A DNA stretch of 64,000 bases, taken from contig NZ_CP041040.1 of NCBI RefSeq assembly GCF_006385575.1, forward strand, positions 248,001 through 312,000, given 5' to 3'. The notes under the pieces are model-generated. The model ran no database searches. It saw only the letters and a program-made list of their open reading frames with translations, and was not told the origin of the DNA. The stretch comes from Microbacterium foliorum. GTDB lineage: Bacteria; Actinomycetota; Actinomycetes; Actinomycetales; Microbacteriaceae. Shown here one piece after another: positions 1 through 7,591 of the stretch. The position numbers and the translations under genes are program-made. Within the stretch, counting starts at the first letter, position 1, and each line of letters opens with the position of its first letter.

Positions 1-903
1 GTCGATCGCGTGGTCCTTCACGATGCACTCGTTCTGCAGCGACGCGACGAGCGGGCGTGCGATCGACCGCGGAACCGGCGTCACGAGATTCACCCAGTGC
101 GAGGCGAGACCGGGGGTCAGCACCGGCAGAGAGGCGATCGCACGCTGACGGAGTCCGGCTTCGAGCGCATAGCCGTTCATCATCTGGCCGTAGCGCAGCA
201 CGTCTGGCCCGCCGATGTCCACTGCGCGATTCACCTCGTCGTCCACGCGGGCAGCACCCAGCAGGTAGTGCAGCACGTCGCGCACGGCGATCGGCTGGAT
301 GCGGTTGCGCACCCACTTCGGCGCCGGCATGTACGGCAGCACATCGGTGAGGTGACGGATCATCTCGAACGACGCAGAACCCGAGCCGATCACGACGCCC
401 GCCTGCAGCACCAGCGTCGGCACACCCGACTCGAGGAAGATCTCGCCGACCCGCACGCGCGAGCGCAGATGCGGCGACAGCTTCACGTCGTCGGGGTGCA
501 GGCCGCCGAGGTAGACGATGCGTCGCACGCCGGCCTTCGCCGCGGCATCCGCCACCGTGGTGGCCGCTCGCTCATCGCTCTCTTCGAATCCCTTGCCCGC
601 GGTCATCGAGTGGATCAGGTAGTAGACGACGTCGACGTCTTTCATGGCCTCGGCGACGGCATCGGCATAGTCGGCCGAACCCTCGACGATCTCGCACTCG
701 GCACCCCAGGGGAAGGATGCCGCTCGTGCGGCGTCACGCGCCAGTGCGCGCACCCGGTATCCGGCGTTCAGTAGTCGTGGTGTCAGCCGTCCGCCGATGT
801 ATCCGGTGGCACCGAGCACCAGGGCGCGAGGCGCGGATCCGTCGTCGCGGGGGAGGGCGCGCAGGGCCTCTTCGTGCCCGGTGGGCTGCGTGAGCTCGGT
901 CAT
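1..903 (-). CDS. NAD(P)-binding epimerase/oxidoreductase (YbjT-like SDR), 3' end outside window
   Basis: Translating the minus strand from an ATG at 903 gives 301 residues without a stop, so the C-terminus lies beyond the left edge. A Rossmann NAD(P)-binding motif GATGYIGG is at residues 31-38, followed by the pattern of atypical SDR/NmrA proteins (VVYYLIHSMTAG, RIVYLGGLHP, AGVVIGSGSASFEM). Longer members of this family in actinobacteria often carry a C-terminal DUF2867-type domain, which would fall outside the window. The substrate is unknown. A CTAG-rich promoter region separates it from the divergent small membrane protein gene. Family call is secure; function is not. Confidence 0.85.
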   Translation of the reverse strand, partial: MTELTQPTGHEEALRALPRDDGSAPRALVLGATGYIGGRLTPRLLNAGYRVRALARDAARAASFPWGAECEIVEGSADYADAVAEAMKDVDVVYYLIHSMTAGKGFEESDERAATTVADAAAKAGVRRIVYLGGLHPDDVKLSPHLRSRVRVGEIFLESGVPTLVLQAGVVIGSGSASFEMIRHLTDVLPYMPAPKWVRNRIQPIAVRDVLHYLLGAARVDDEVNRAVDIGGPDVLRYGQMMNGYALEAGLRQRAIASLPVLTPGLASHWVNLVTPVPRSIARPLVASLQNECIVKDHAID

Positions 904-953
904 GACTCGAGCGTAGGCGCGATACTCGAAATTTTCACTAGGCTGGCGAATCA

Positions 954-966
954 CTAGTTCATCTAG
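954..966. promoter_or_regulatory. CTAG-N5-CTAG palindromic motif in promoter region
   Basis: CTAG, five bases, CTAG (ACTAGttcatCTAGT when extended by one base each side) directly precedes a -10-like TAATCT at 967-972 that would serve the small membrane protein gene at 995. The same spacing occurs at 4603-4615 and 62228-62240. CTAG is normally scarce in high-GC genomes, so repeated use at promoters suggests a regulator site. The regulator is unproven; the MarR protein at 4136 is a candidate. Confidence 0.5.
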
Positions 967-994
967 TAATCTTTTGGCCGAGGAAGGGAATCGC

Positions 995-1243
995 ATGTCG
1001 ACAGCAGCACAGCACGCCACACGGCGCGATCTCCGCTCGCGCCGACTCGCCCCGATCGACTCCGTCGATCTCGCTCCGCTCTCGGCCCGTGATGCGGTCG
1101 GTCGCGCGACCGGAATCCGCCGCATCCCACTGGCCCCCGCCCGCCCGCCGCTCTGGAAGTCCGCCGGAGTCGCCGGCCTCATCGCGGTGATCGCTGCAGC
1201 AACTTTGCCGCTGGCTGCCTCCGCACTCGACATCCCCCTGTGA
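995..1243 (+). CDS. small single-pass membrane protein, unknown function
   Basis: Eighty-two residues from the ATG at 995, chosen over an in-frame TTG at 974 because AGGAAGGG at 981-988 is well placed as a ribosome binding site. The N-terminal half is basic (RRDLRSRRLAP). The C-terminal quarter is a hydrophobic segment (about residues 60-80, AGVAGLIAVIAAATLPLAAS), predicting one transmembrane helix close to the C-terminus, as in tail-anchored proteins. I recognise no family. It precedes csbD by 57 nt in the same direction and may be cotranscribed with it. Confidence 0.6.
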   Translation: MSTAAQHATRRDLRSRRLAPIDSVDLAPLSARDAVGRATGIRRIPLAPARPPLWKSAGVAGLIAVIAAATLPLAASALDIPL

Positions 1244-1300
1244 GTCGACACCACAGGATCCCGACCACAGACCACCGCTGAGAAGAGAAAGGAGCCCCCC

Positions 1301-1474
1301 ATGGGACTCGATGACAAGATCAAGAACGCCGCACAGGACATCGCCGGCAAGGCGAAGGAAGCTGCCGGCAAGGTGACCGACAACGAGAAGCTCGAGGCGG
1401 AGGGCCGCGCCGATCAGGCGAAGGCCAACGTCAAGAAGGCTGGCGAGAACGTCAAGGACGCTTTCAACAGCTGA
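1301..1474 (+). CDS. CsbD family stress-response protein
   Basis: A 57-residue, highly charged helical protein starting MGLDDKIKNAAQDIAGKAKE, with the paired KIKN..QDIAGKAKEAAGKVTDNEKLEAEGRADQ pattern typical of CsbD. The family is induced by general stress in many bacteria, but its molecular role is unknown. The ribosome binding site AAAGGAG lies six bases before the ATG. A strong hairpin follows at 1490-1519. Neighbours are a small membrane protein upstream and a ProP-like transporter downstream, consistent with a stress/osmotic group. Confidence 0.9.
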   Translation: MGLDDKIKNAAQDIAGKAKEAAGKVTDNEKLEAEGRADQAKANVKKAGENVKDAFNS

Positions 1475-1489
1475 CACCAGCGACACAGC

Positions 1490-1519
1490 GCGGGGAGGTG
1501 GCGGAAGCCGCCTCCCCGC
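1490..1519 (+). terminator. hairpin after csbD
   Basis: GCGGGGAGG (1490-1498) pairs with CCTCCCCGC (1511-1519); an inner GGC/GCC pair closes on a GGAA tetraloop. Few T residues follow, so this would be a GC-rich actinobacterial type terminator. Confidence 0.6.
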
Positions 1520-1576
1520 CGTTTGTGCGTTCCGTCCTCTGAGACGCGGATGCCGCAAGAGAAGGAAGATGGCACG

Positions 1577-3154
1577 ATGTCCGATCCCCTGAAGAGCACC
1601 ACCCCGAACCTGTGGCAGCGACTGATCCGTCGTCTGCGACCCGGCGCGGACGAACCACGACGTCTCACGGTCGACGACGTCACCGTGGTCGACCGCCCGA
1701 TGCTGCGCCGCGCAGTCGCCGGCACGGTGGTCGGCAACCTCATGGAGTGGTACGACATCGGCATCTACGGCTATCTCGCCGTGATCATCGGCCGCGCGTT
1801 CCTGCCCGATGCATCAGCCGGTGCGCAGTCGCTCTTCTCGCTCGGCGTGTTCGCGGTGACCTTCATCGCCCGTCCGCTCGGCGGCGTCGTGCTCGGCCAG
1901 CTCGGCGATCGGCTCGGCCGTCAGCGCGTGCTGGCCTTCACGCTGATCATGATGGCCGCGGCGACGTTCCTCATCGGCGTGCTCCCCGACTTCTCGGTGA
2001 TCGGCATCTGGGCGCCGATCCTGCTCATCGTGCTCAAGCTCGCGCAGGGCTTCTCGACCGGTGGCGAGTATGCCGGTGCCACGACGTTCATCACCGAATA
2101 CGCGCCGGACAAGAGTCGCGGGTTCTATGCCTCGCTGCTCGACCTCGGGTCGTACATGGGCTTCGCGATCGGCGCCGCGTTCGTGTCGATCCTGCAGCTG
2201 ACGCTGTCGGCAGAGACGATGCAGGGCTTCGCCTGGCGCATCCCGTTCCTCGTCGCACTGCCGCTCGGGCTCATCGCGATCTACTTCCGTCTCAAGATCG
2301 AAGACACCCCCGCCTTCCAGGAGGCGAAGGAGTCGGCCGAGCGTGCAGCCGACGACGCGCAGAAGGCCGCCGATGCGCCGAAGGGCGTCCTCGCGCTGAT
2401 CCGCGCGTACTGGCGCGAGCTGCTGACCGCTTTCGTGCTCGTCGCCGCGGCCAACACCGTCGGCTACGCTCTCACGTCGTACATGCCGACGTACCTCACC
2501 GGCACGCTGGGCTATGACGAGGTGCACGGCACGCTGCTCACGCTCCCGGTGCTCGTGGCGATGGCCCTCAGCATCCCCCTGACCGGCAAGCTGTCCGACC
2601 GCATCGGGCGCAGGAAGGTGCTGTTCATCGGCTCGATCTCGGCGATCGTGCTCGCGGTGCCGTCGTTCCTGTTCATGATGCACGGCGAGATCTGGTCGAC
2701 CCTGCTCGGGCTCGTGCTGCTCGCCTTCCCGGTGACCTTCTACGTCGCGAACCTCGCGTCGTCGCTGCCCGCGCTGTTCCCCACGTCGTCGCGGTACGGC
2801 GGCATGGGCATCTCGTACAACCTCGCCGTCGCGCTCTTCGCCGGCACGGCGCCGGTCGTCATGGAGGCGCTCGTGCAGCTCACCGGCTCGTCGCTCGCGC
2901 CGGCCTTCTATGTCATCGGCACGTCGATCGCCGGTTTCATCGCCGTGGTCGTGCTCAAGGAGTCGGCGCGCAGGCCGCTGCCCGGCGCGATGCCGAGCGT
3001 GCAGACGATCGAGGAGGCCGTCGAACTGGTCGAGACGCAGGAGGAGAACCCCGATCTCGATCTCGACGAGCTGTTCCCCGAGCGGGTGGTCGTCGCAGCG
3101 GATGCCGAGGGTGAGGCGAACGCTCAGGCGAAGACCGACCCCGGAAGAGTCTGA
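1577..3154 (+). CDS. proP: MFS transporter, metabolite:H+ symporter (ProP-like) family
   Basis: 525 residues from the ATG at 1577, preceded by AGAAGGAAGA; earlier in-frame starts lack such a site. The EWYDIGIYGYL motif, the GDRLGRQRVL loop after TM2, and the TGGEYAGATTFITEYAPDKSRG stretch (broken here by its own helix boundary) are hallmarks of the MHS branch of the major facilitator superfamily, which contains the osmoprotectant/proline-betaine carrier ProP. About twelve membrane segments are visible. The C-terminus is acidic rather than a clear coiled coil. Nearby csbD fits an osmotic or general stress role, but the substrate is inferred only from similarity; related MHS members carry dicarboxylates or shikimate. 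Confidence 0.8.
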   Translation: MSDPLKSTTPNLWQRLIRRLRPGADEPRRLTVDDVTVVDRPMLRRAVAGTVVGNLMEWYDIGIYGYLAVIIGRAFLPDASAGAQSLFSLGVFAVTFIARPLGGVVLGQLGDRLGRQRVLAFTLIMMAAATFLIGVLPDFSVIGIWAPILLIVLKLAQGFSTGGEYAGATTFITEYAPDKSRGFYASLLDLGSYMGFAIGAAFVSILQLTLSAETMQGFAWRIPFLVALPLGLIAIYFRLKIEDTPAFQEAKESAERAADDAQKAADAPKGVLALIRAYWRELLTAFVLVAAANTVGYALTSYMPTYLTGTLGYDEVHGTLLTLPVLVAMALSIPLTGKLSDRIGRRKVLFIGSISAIVLAVPSFLFMMHGEIWSTLLGLVLLAFPVTFYVANLASSLPALFPTSSRYGGMGISYNLAVALFAGTAPVVMEALVQLTGSSLAPAFYVIGTSIAGFIAVVVLKESARRPLPGAMPSVQTIEEAVELVETQEENPDLDLDELFPERVVVAADAEGEANAQAKTDPGRV

Positions 3155-3169
3155 TCAGAGCGTCGGGTG

Positions 3170-3191
3170 GCCGGCCGATCCGTCGGCCGGC
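3170..3191. terminator. hairpin between convergent genes
   Basis: GCCGGCCGA and TCGGCCGGC form a perfect 9-bp stem with a TCCG loop, between the ends of the proP-like gene (+) and the MarR gene (-). It can serve both directions. Confidence 0.6.
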
Positions 3192-3200
3192 TCTCGGCGA

Positions 3201-3758
3201 TCACTCGCCGGAGGACTCGGATTCCTCGTGCGAGCGGATGACGTCGCGCAGTTCCTGGTCGAGATCAGACGCCTCTTCGATGGCCGACGTCATGCCGGCG
3301 AGGAAGCGGGTGACGACCGCGCGCTCCTTGTCGCTCATCTCGTCGACGAGCGCCAGCATCCGCCTGTGCATCGCACCGAGGGTCTCGCGCACCTCGTCGT
3401 CGCTGCTGACCGTCGGCACCACGATTCCGGCGCGTCGATCGGTCGGATGCGGCTCCCGCTTCGCGTGCCCGCCCTTCTCGAGGCGGTCGATGAGGGTCGT
3501 CGTCGATGCGGTCGAGATGTCGAGCATGCGGGCGATGTCGATCGCGCGCACGATGCGTCCGGCCCGCTGCTCGCGCAGCAGGAAGCGCAGGGCGACGAGG
3601 TCGGTCTCGTTCATCTTCATCGAGATGCGTGTGCGTTCCCGCATCGCGGTCTCGGCCGATCGGTAGCGACGCAGCAGGTTCAGGACGTCGACGGTGCTCG
3701 CGCTGTCTGCCTCGGGGTACCAGTAGCCGGAACGGCCGAACTCCTCAGAGCGCTCCAT
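3201..3758 (-). CDS. MarR family transcriptional regulator
   Basis: 185 residues. A winged helix-turn-helix is visible around residues 50-120: MNETDLVALRFLLREQ, then IDIARMLDISTASTTTLIDRLEKGGH (recognition helix) and the wing HPTDRRAGIVV, followed by a long C-terminal helix for dimerisation. These are MarR hallmarks. The ATG at 3758 overlaps the TGA of the upstream three-helix-bundle gene by one base, so the two are translationally coupled. A GTG one codon earlier is a possible alternative start. The ligand is unknown. The operon is divergent from another MarR gene across an operator-like palindrome at 4082-4098. Confidence 0.88.
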   Translation of the reverse strand: MERSEEFGRSGYWYPEADSASTVDVLNLLRRYRSAETAMRERTRISMKMNETDLVALRFLLREQRAGRIVRAIDIARMLDISTASTTTLIDRLEKGGHAKREPHPTDRRAGIVVPTVSSDDEVRETLGAMHRRMLALVDEMSDKERAVVTRFLAGMTSAIEEASDLDQELRDVIRSHEESESSGE

Positions 3759-4039
3759 CACGCCACCTCGCCATCATCGCTCAGGCTTTCTTCACTTCCA
3801 CGGGGTTCCGCCTCGCGTGCGAGCATCTCGGCCGCGCCGGACTCGACCTCGGCCGGCACGATCCGCAGGATCCCGCCGGTGATGGCGTCATGTTCGGCGG
3901 TGACGATCTGATCGATCCGCCACGCAGGCACGGAGGGAAAGTCCGCGCGCAGACGGTCGATCATGTCGGCGTACATGATGTACCCGGCATCCTCGAGTGC
4001 GAATCGCTCGACCATGAGGCCCCTTTCCCAGAATTCCAT
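3758..4039 (-). CDS. three-helix bundle dimerization domain protein
   Basis: 93 residues. The central pattern (YADMIDRLRADFPSVPAWRI, then a helix ending in VPAEVESGAAEML) resembles the small actinobacterial three-helix-bundle dimerization domain often encoded beside regulators. The ATG at 4039 is preferred over the adjacent one at 4042 because GAGGTG then sits five bases upstream. The C-terminus is acidic and probably disordered. It is coupled to the MarR gene downstream (TGATG overlap), suggesting a joint regulatory role. The domain assignment rests on pattern memory only. Confidence 0.65.
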   Translation of the reverse strand: MEFWERGLMVERFALEDAGYIMYADMIDRLRADFPSVPAWRIDQIVTAEHDAITGGILRIVPAEVESGAAEMLAREAEPRGSEESLSDDGEVA

Positions 4040-4081
4040 CATCTCACCTCATCAGAGTGGCTGGTCGCATTGGATTTCGCT

Positions 4082-4098
4082 AGGCAACCTGGTTACCT
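4082..4098. promoter_or_regulatory. operator-like palindrome between divergent MarR genes
   Basis: AGGCAACC-T-GGTTACCT has 7 of 8 base pairs matched. The right arm (AGGTAACC on the other strand) is identical to the core of the palindrome at 4603-4615 upstream of the DUF7882 operon. A CTAG overlaps its left edge. Its place between two divergent MarR genes suggests autoregulation by the MarR protein at 4136 or 3201. Confidence 0.6.
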
Positions 4099-4135
4099 GT
4101 TTGTCGAGTACCATGGAAGGGTCAGGGGGTGACGC

Positions 4136-4585
4136 ATGAGCAGCAGTACCGAGATGGCGACGCGGGCGAGTGAACTCGTCGCGCGTGTCGATGAACTTCG
4201 CAGGGCCGAGGCCCAGTTCGGACGACGTCTTGCCGCCGTGCGCGCGCCGAACGACACCGACCGCGAGGCGATGAGGTACATCCTCGACGCCTCTGACGAC
4301 TCCCCGGCGACGCCGGGCGGCCTCGCCGCTCATTTGAACGTCAGCACGGCCGCGATCACCAGTCTGCTGCGTCGCCTTCAGGAGCGCGGTCAGATCGTGG
4401 TGGGGCCGCATCCTGCCGACGCCCGCTCCAAGGTGCTGCGTCCGTCGCTGCGCGATCTCAACGCGCAGGCAGATGAGTTGACGCAGCGCATCGAGTCGCT
4501 CGCCAGTGAGTTCACCCCGGATCAGACCGACGCGATCACTCGGTTCCTGCGACGCCTGGCCGAGGAGATCGGCGACCTCCCGTAG
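4136..4585 (+). CDS. MarR family transcriptional regulator
   Basis: 149 residues. The winged helix (about residues 38-105) includes TDREAMRYILDASDD, the recognition helix LAAHLNVSTAAITSLLRRLQ, and the wing HPADARSKVLRPS. The start ATG follows AGGGGGTGA. Similar palindromes flank the gene on both sides (4082-4098 and 4603-4615), so the simplest reading is that this protein represses itself and the downstream DUF7882 operon. The inducing signal is unknown. Confidence 0.88.
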   Translation: MSSSTEMATRASELVARVDELRRAEAQFGRRLAAVRAPNDTDREAMRYILDASDDSPATPGGLAAHLNVSTAAITSLLRRLQERGQIVVGPHPADARSKVLRPSLRDLNAQADELTQRIESLASEFTPDQTDAITRFLRRLAEEIGDLP

Positions 4586-4602
4586 CTCGGACTGTGATTT
4601 AG

Positions 4603-4615
4603 CTAGGTAACCTAG
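4603..4615. promoter_or_regulatory. perfect CTAG-N5-CTAG operator overlapping the DUF7882 promoter
   Basis: CTAGGT-A-ACCTAG is a perfect palindrome. A -10-like TAATCT follows immediately at 4616-4621, and TGTGAT lies 17 bases before it. The palindrome therefore fills the promoter spacer, a classic repressor position. It shares AGGTAACC with the site at 4082-4098. Confidence 0.65.
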
Positions 4616-4625
4616 TAATCTATTT

Positions 4626-4646
4626 CTCAACGGAGTTTTCGTTGAG
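4626..4646 (+). promoter_or_regulatory. stem-loop in the 5' leader of the DUF7882 gene
   Basis: CTCAACG and CGTTGAG form a 7-bp stem with loop GAGTTTT. The 3' arm ends just before the AGGGAGAG ribosome binding site at 4644-4651, so folding could affect translation start or protect the leader. No ligand-binding fold is recognisable. Confidence 0.45.
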
Positions 4647-4655
4647 GGAGAGATC

Positions 4656-4985
4656 ATGGGACGTCTGACGTACGGCAACACAGCAACGCCGATCGAACTC
4701 GACGATCGGCTAATGACTCACCTGCGGCTCGTGATCGTGACGAAGCTGCGACGCAATGAGTCGTTCCCGCTCACGCTCGCGATGGGCGACGGCATCGCCG
4801 AGACCATCTGGGTGCACGCGTCGATTCCCCTGCGCTTCTCCATGTCGCAGGAGGTGGATGTCGATCGTGCGCTGGTGGTGGCGATGATGAACGCCGCCAG
4901 CTCCGCGGGAGGCCTCGATCTCACGCGCGAGGAGTTCGCCCGGGTGGTCGACGGCTCCCGCACCCTGCACGCGATGAGTGCGTGA
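4656..4985 (+). CDS. DUF7882 family protein (often mislabelled ATP-dependent DNA ligase)
   Basis: 109 residues beginning MGRLTYGNTATPIELDDRLM, then HLRLVIVTKLRRNESFPLTL, IWVHASIPLRFSM and NAASSAGGLDLTREEF. These match the conserved pattern of a small family restricted largely to Microbacteriaceae, annotated in databases either as DUF7882 or wrongly as an ATP-dependent DNA ligase; no ligase motif is present. Function unknown. Transcription is probably controlled from the promoter at 4593-4621 with the CTAG palindrome. It is followed after three bases by a second unknown gene. Confidence 0.85.
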   Translation: MGRLTYGNTATPIELDDRLMTHLRLVIVTKLRRNESFPLTLAMGDGIAETIWVHASIPLRFSMSQEVDVDRALVVAMMNAASSAGGLDLTREEFARVVDGSRTLHAMSA

Positions 4986-4988
4986 CCC

Positions 4989-5279
4989 ATGTCTGCACGC
5001 ATCAGGAATGCCGCCAAGGCCGTGACCAGTGCGCGGGTGCGCTCGGCATCCCGGCCCCGAGGCCTGTGGGTCGAGGTCGATCCCGGCTTCCACGTCGGGA
5101 ACGACCGCAGGCAGTTCCTCGGGTCGATCACCGGGACGCCCCGCGAGGGATTCCGTGCGTTCGGGGCGCAGTCCGATTTCATCGGTCAGTTCGATCGCCT
5201 CGACGACGCGAAAGCCGCGGTCGCTGCGGCGTCGGTGATCACCGAGGATGCGGCCCAGGTCGAACCGCTTCTGGGCTGA
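4989..5279 (+). CDS. hypothetical protein in operon with DUF7882 gene
   Basis: 96 residues with a basic N-terminus (MSARIRNAAKAVTSARVRSA), a central SRPRGLWVEVDPGFHVGNDR-type segment, and a C-terminal helix rich in Ala and Asp. It starts three bases after the preceding stop, indicating cotranscription and probably coupled translation. No family recognised. The coding reading is supported by codon use and tight spacing only. Confidence 0.6.
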   Translation: MSARIRNAAKAVTSARVRSASRPRGLWVEVDPGFHVGNDRRQFLGSITGTPREGFRAFGAQSDFIGQFDRLDDAKAAVAAASVITEDAAQVEPLLG

Positions 5280-5353
5280 GAGCGCGGAGGCAACGACTCC
5301 GGCGCCGGAACGATGATTTTCGACGACCCCCTCGGGCGTGTACCGTCGTTGCT

Positions 5354-6577
5354 ATGACTTCGATCGAATCGATTCGACGCCCCGCCGTTGACCGGGCCAC
5401 CCGTCGCGCACGAATCGCGGTCTCTGCGCTGTTCCTCACGAACGGCGCCCTGTTCGCCAACATCCTGCCGCGGTACCCCGAGATCAAGGCCGCTCTCGAG
5501 CTCGACAACGTGGGCTACGGCCTGGCGATCGCCGCATTCCCCGCCGGAGCCATCGCCGCCGGGCTGTTCGCCGCTGTGCTGATCCGCCGATTCGGCTCGG
5601 GGCGGATCGCCGTGATCGGCACGATCGCCACAGGTCTCGGGCTGCTCGCCGCGGCGCTCGCGCCCTCCGGCATCCTGTTCGCCGTCGCCCTGCTGCTCGG
5701 CGGAGCTTTCGATGCGATCACCGACGTCGCGCAGAACGCGCACGGACTGCGAGTGCAGCGGCGCTACGGCCGCTCGATCATCAACTCGTTCCACGCGATC
5801 TGGTCGATAGGTGCGGTGCTCGGTGGCGGCATGGCTGCGGCGGCGATCGCCCTGCAGCTGCCCCTCGGTGTGCATCTCGGCATCTCGACCGCGGTGTTCG
5901 CGGCGGTCGCCTTCACGGCGCTCTGGTTCTGCCTGCCCGGTCACGATGAGGAGGCGGATGCCGAGGCGACGGCCGAACCGGTCGAACTGCAGACAGCGGT
6001 GCGTCGTGGCCTGAGGCCGCGCACCGTGATGATGCTCATCGCGCTCACGCTCATCGCTATGGCCGGGGCGATCGCCGAGGATGCCGGCAACTCGTGGGCG
6101 ACCCTCTACCTCAGCGAGTCCCTCGGCGCCGCGGCCGCGATCGCGCCCCTCGGGTTCATCGCCCTGGTCGGAGCGCAGTTCATCGGACGGATGCTGGGCG
6201 ACGGCATGACCGACCGCTTCGGCCAGCGCGCCGTGGCCCGCGTCGGAGGCCTCATCGCCGCCGGGGGAATGGCCCTCGCGCTCATCTTCCCGAGTGTGCC
6301 GGGAACGATCGCCGGATTCGCCGCGGTCGGCTTCGGCATCGCGACGCTCATCCCGGCGGCGATGCATGCGGCGGATGAACTGCCGGGTCTGCGACCGGGA
6401 GCCGGGCTCACGATCGTGTCGTGGCTGCTGCGGCTCGGGTTCCTGCTCTCACCGCCGTTCGTCGGCTTCATCGCCGACACCGAGAGTCTGCGGGCCGGGC
6501 TGATCGTGGCACCGGCCGCGGCAGTGGTCGCGGTGCTGCTCGCCGGCGTGCTCGAGAAGCGTCGCCCGCGGGGGTAA
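5354..6577 (+). CDS. MFS transporter, YbjJ-like
   Basis: 407 residues with about twelve membrane helices. The N-terminal LFLTNGALFANILPRYPEIK and the GAFDAITDVAQNAHGLRVQ stretch resemble YbjJ-type major facilitator proteins, a branch with poorly defined substrates that may include efflux carriers. The ATG at 5354 has no ribosome binding site, but TACCGT lies seven bases upstream with TTTCGA 17 bases before that, so the mRNA is probably leaderless. An internal GAIAEDAGNSWATLYL in helix 7 marks the second half. It ends facing the SDR gene across a nested inverted repeat. Confidence 0.85.
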   Translation: MTSIESIRRPAVDRATRRARIAVSALFLTNGALFANILPRYPEIKAALELDNVGYGLAIAAFPAGAIAAGLFAAVLIRRFGSGRIAVIGTIATGLGLLAAALAPSGILFAVALLLGGAFDAITDVAQNAHGLRVQRRYGRSIINSFHAIWSIGAVLGGGMAAAAIALQLPLGVHLGISTAVFAAVAFTALWFCLPGHDEEADAEATAEPVELQTAVRRGLRPRTVMMLIALTLIAMAGAIAEDAGNSWATLYLSESLGAAAAIAPLGFIALVGAQFIGRMLGDGMTDRFGQRAVARVGGLIAAGGMALALIFPSVPGTIAGFAAVGFGIATLIPAAMHAADELPGLRPGAGLTIVSWLLRLGFLLSPPFVGFIADTESLRAGLIVAPAAAVVAVLLAGVLEKRRPRG

Positions 6578-6615
6578 GTGGCGAGCGGCGGGCTTGCACC
6601 GCGCGACGGTCACCA

Positions 6616-6690
6616 CTTCGGGGGCCGACACGCCACTTGCCGAACCGGACGCGGTTCGGGGGACGACATCTGGTGTGTCGGCCCCCGAAG
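6616..6690. repeat. nested inverted repeat between convergent genes
   Basis: CTTCGGGGGCCGACAC (6616-6631) is matched perfectly by GTGTCGGCCCCCGAAG (6675-6690). Inside lies a second hairpin, CCGAACC/GGTTCGG at 6640-6659. The gap of about 140 bases holds no gene. The structure could stop transcription from both sides or form a cruciform. Confidence 0.75.
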
Positions 6691-6720
6691 CGGGGGCGTC
6701 CGGGAGGCCCCGAGCGAACC

Positions 6721-7473
6721 TCAGAGGGCGGTGTAGCCGCCGTCGACGAGGTGGTAGCTGCCGGTGATGAAGCTGGCGGCGTCGCTGGCGAGGAAGGCGA
6801 TGAGGTTCGCGACCTCGTCGGCCTGGCCGAGACGGCCGATCGGGTGCTTGCTGACGAGGAACTCCTTCGCAGCGGCATCCATGCTGGCGAGCAGCGGGGT
6901 GTCGATGAAGCCGGGGCCGACCGAGTTGACGCGCACGCCCTGAGCGGAGTACTCGAGGGCGGCCGACTTGGTCATGCCGACGACCGCGTGCTTGGCCGCG
7001 ACATAGGCGGGAGAGCCGGCGAAGCCGACGCTGCCGAGAATCGAGGCGATGTTGACGACCGAGCCGCCGCCGTTCGCGAGGATCGAGGGGATCTGCGCCT
7101 TCATGTTGCGGAACACGGCGTTGAGGTTGATCGAGATGACCTTGTCCCACGCGGCGTCGTCGTATTCGGCGGTGGGGGCGGATGCTCCGCCGATGCCCGC
7201 GTTGTTGACGCCGATGCGCAGCGGGGCGAGAGTGTTCGCGAGCTCGACCGAGCTGGCGATCCAGTCGGTGTCGGTCGCATCTCCGACGGATGCCTCCGCG
7301 GTGCCGCCGGCGGCGCGGATCTCTTCGACGACCGCGTTCGCGTGCTCCGCGTTCAGATCGTTGACGACCACGGCTGCGCCGTTCTGAGCGAGCAGCAGAG
7401 CGGTCGAGCGTCCGATTCCGCTGCCTGCTCCGGTCACGATCGCCGAGCGGTTCGAGACGTCGTACTGAGCCAC
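6721..7473 (-). CDS. SDR family oxidoreductase
   Basis: 250 residues from a GTG at 7473 preceded by AGAGGAG six bases upstream; longer readings lack a site. Classical SDR features: TGAGSGIG cofactor motif at residues 14-21, NNAG at 90-93, and catalytic Ser144, Tyr157 and Lys161 (YVAAK). The acidic residue after strand 2 (VVVNDLN) suggests NAD rather than NADP. The C-terminus DGGYTAL is typical. The substrate cannot be read from sequence. It lies 118 bases downstream of the LacI gene on the same strand and might be coregulated, but nothing shows this. Confidence 0.88.
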   Translation of the reverse strand: MAQYDVSNRSAIVTGAGSGIGRSTALLLAQNGAAVVVNDLNAEHANAVVEEIRAAGGTAEASVGDATDTDWIASSVELANTLAPLRIGVNNAGIGGASAPTAEYDDAAWDKVISINLNAVFRNMKAQIPSILANGGGSVVNIASILGSVGFAGSPAYVAAKHAVVGMTKSAALEYSAQGVRVNSVGPGFIDTPLLASMDAAAKEFLVSKHPIGRLGQADEVANLIAFLASDAASFITGSYHLVDGGYTAL

Positions 7474-7591
7474 GAGTGACTCCTCTTCCGGACGGTCGCG
7501 GTGCCGGGAGATCTTCTCGGACGGTCCGTCCTCGGCTTCCAGCCTACGCCTCCGAAGAGGAGATGGATTCGTCTGAATGAATCTCGGCCGG

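Noticed and set aside
10..774. Plus-strand open frame at the left edge
   Set aside because: The opposite strand gives a continuous epimerase with a GATGYIGG motif, so this frame is its shadow.
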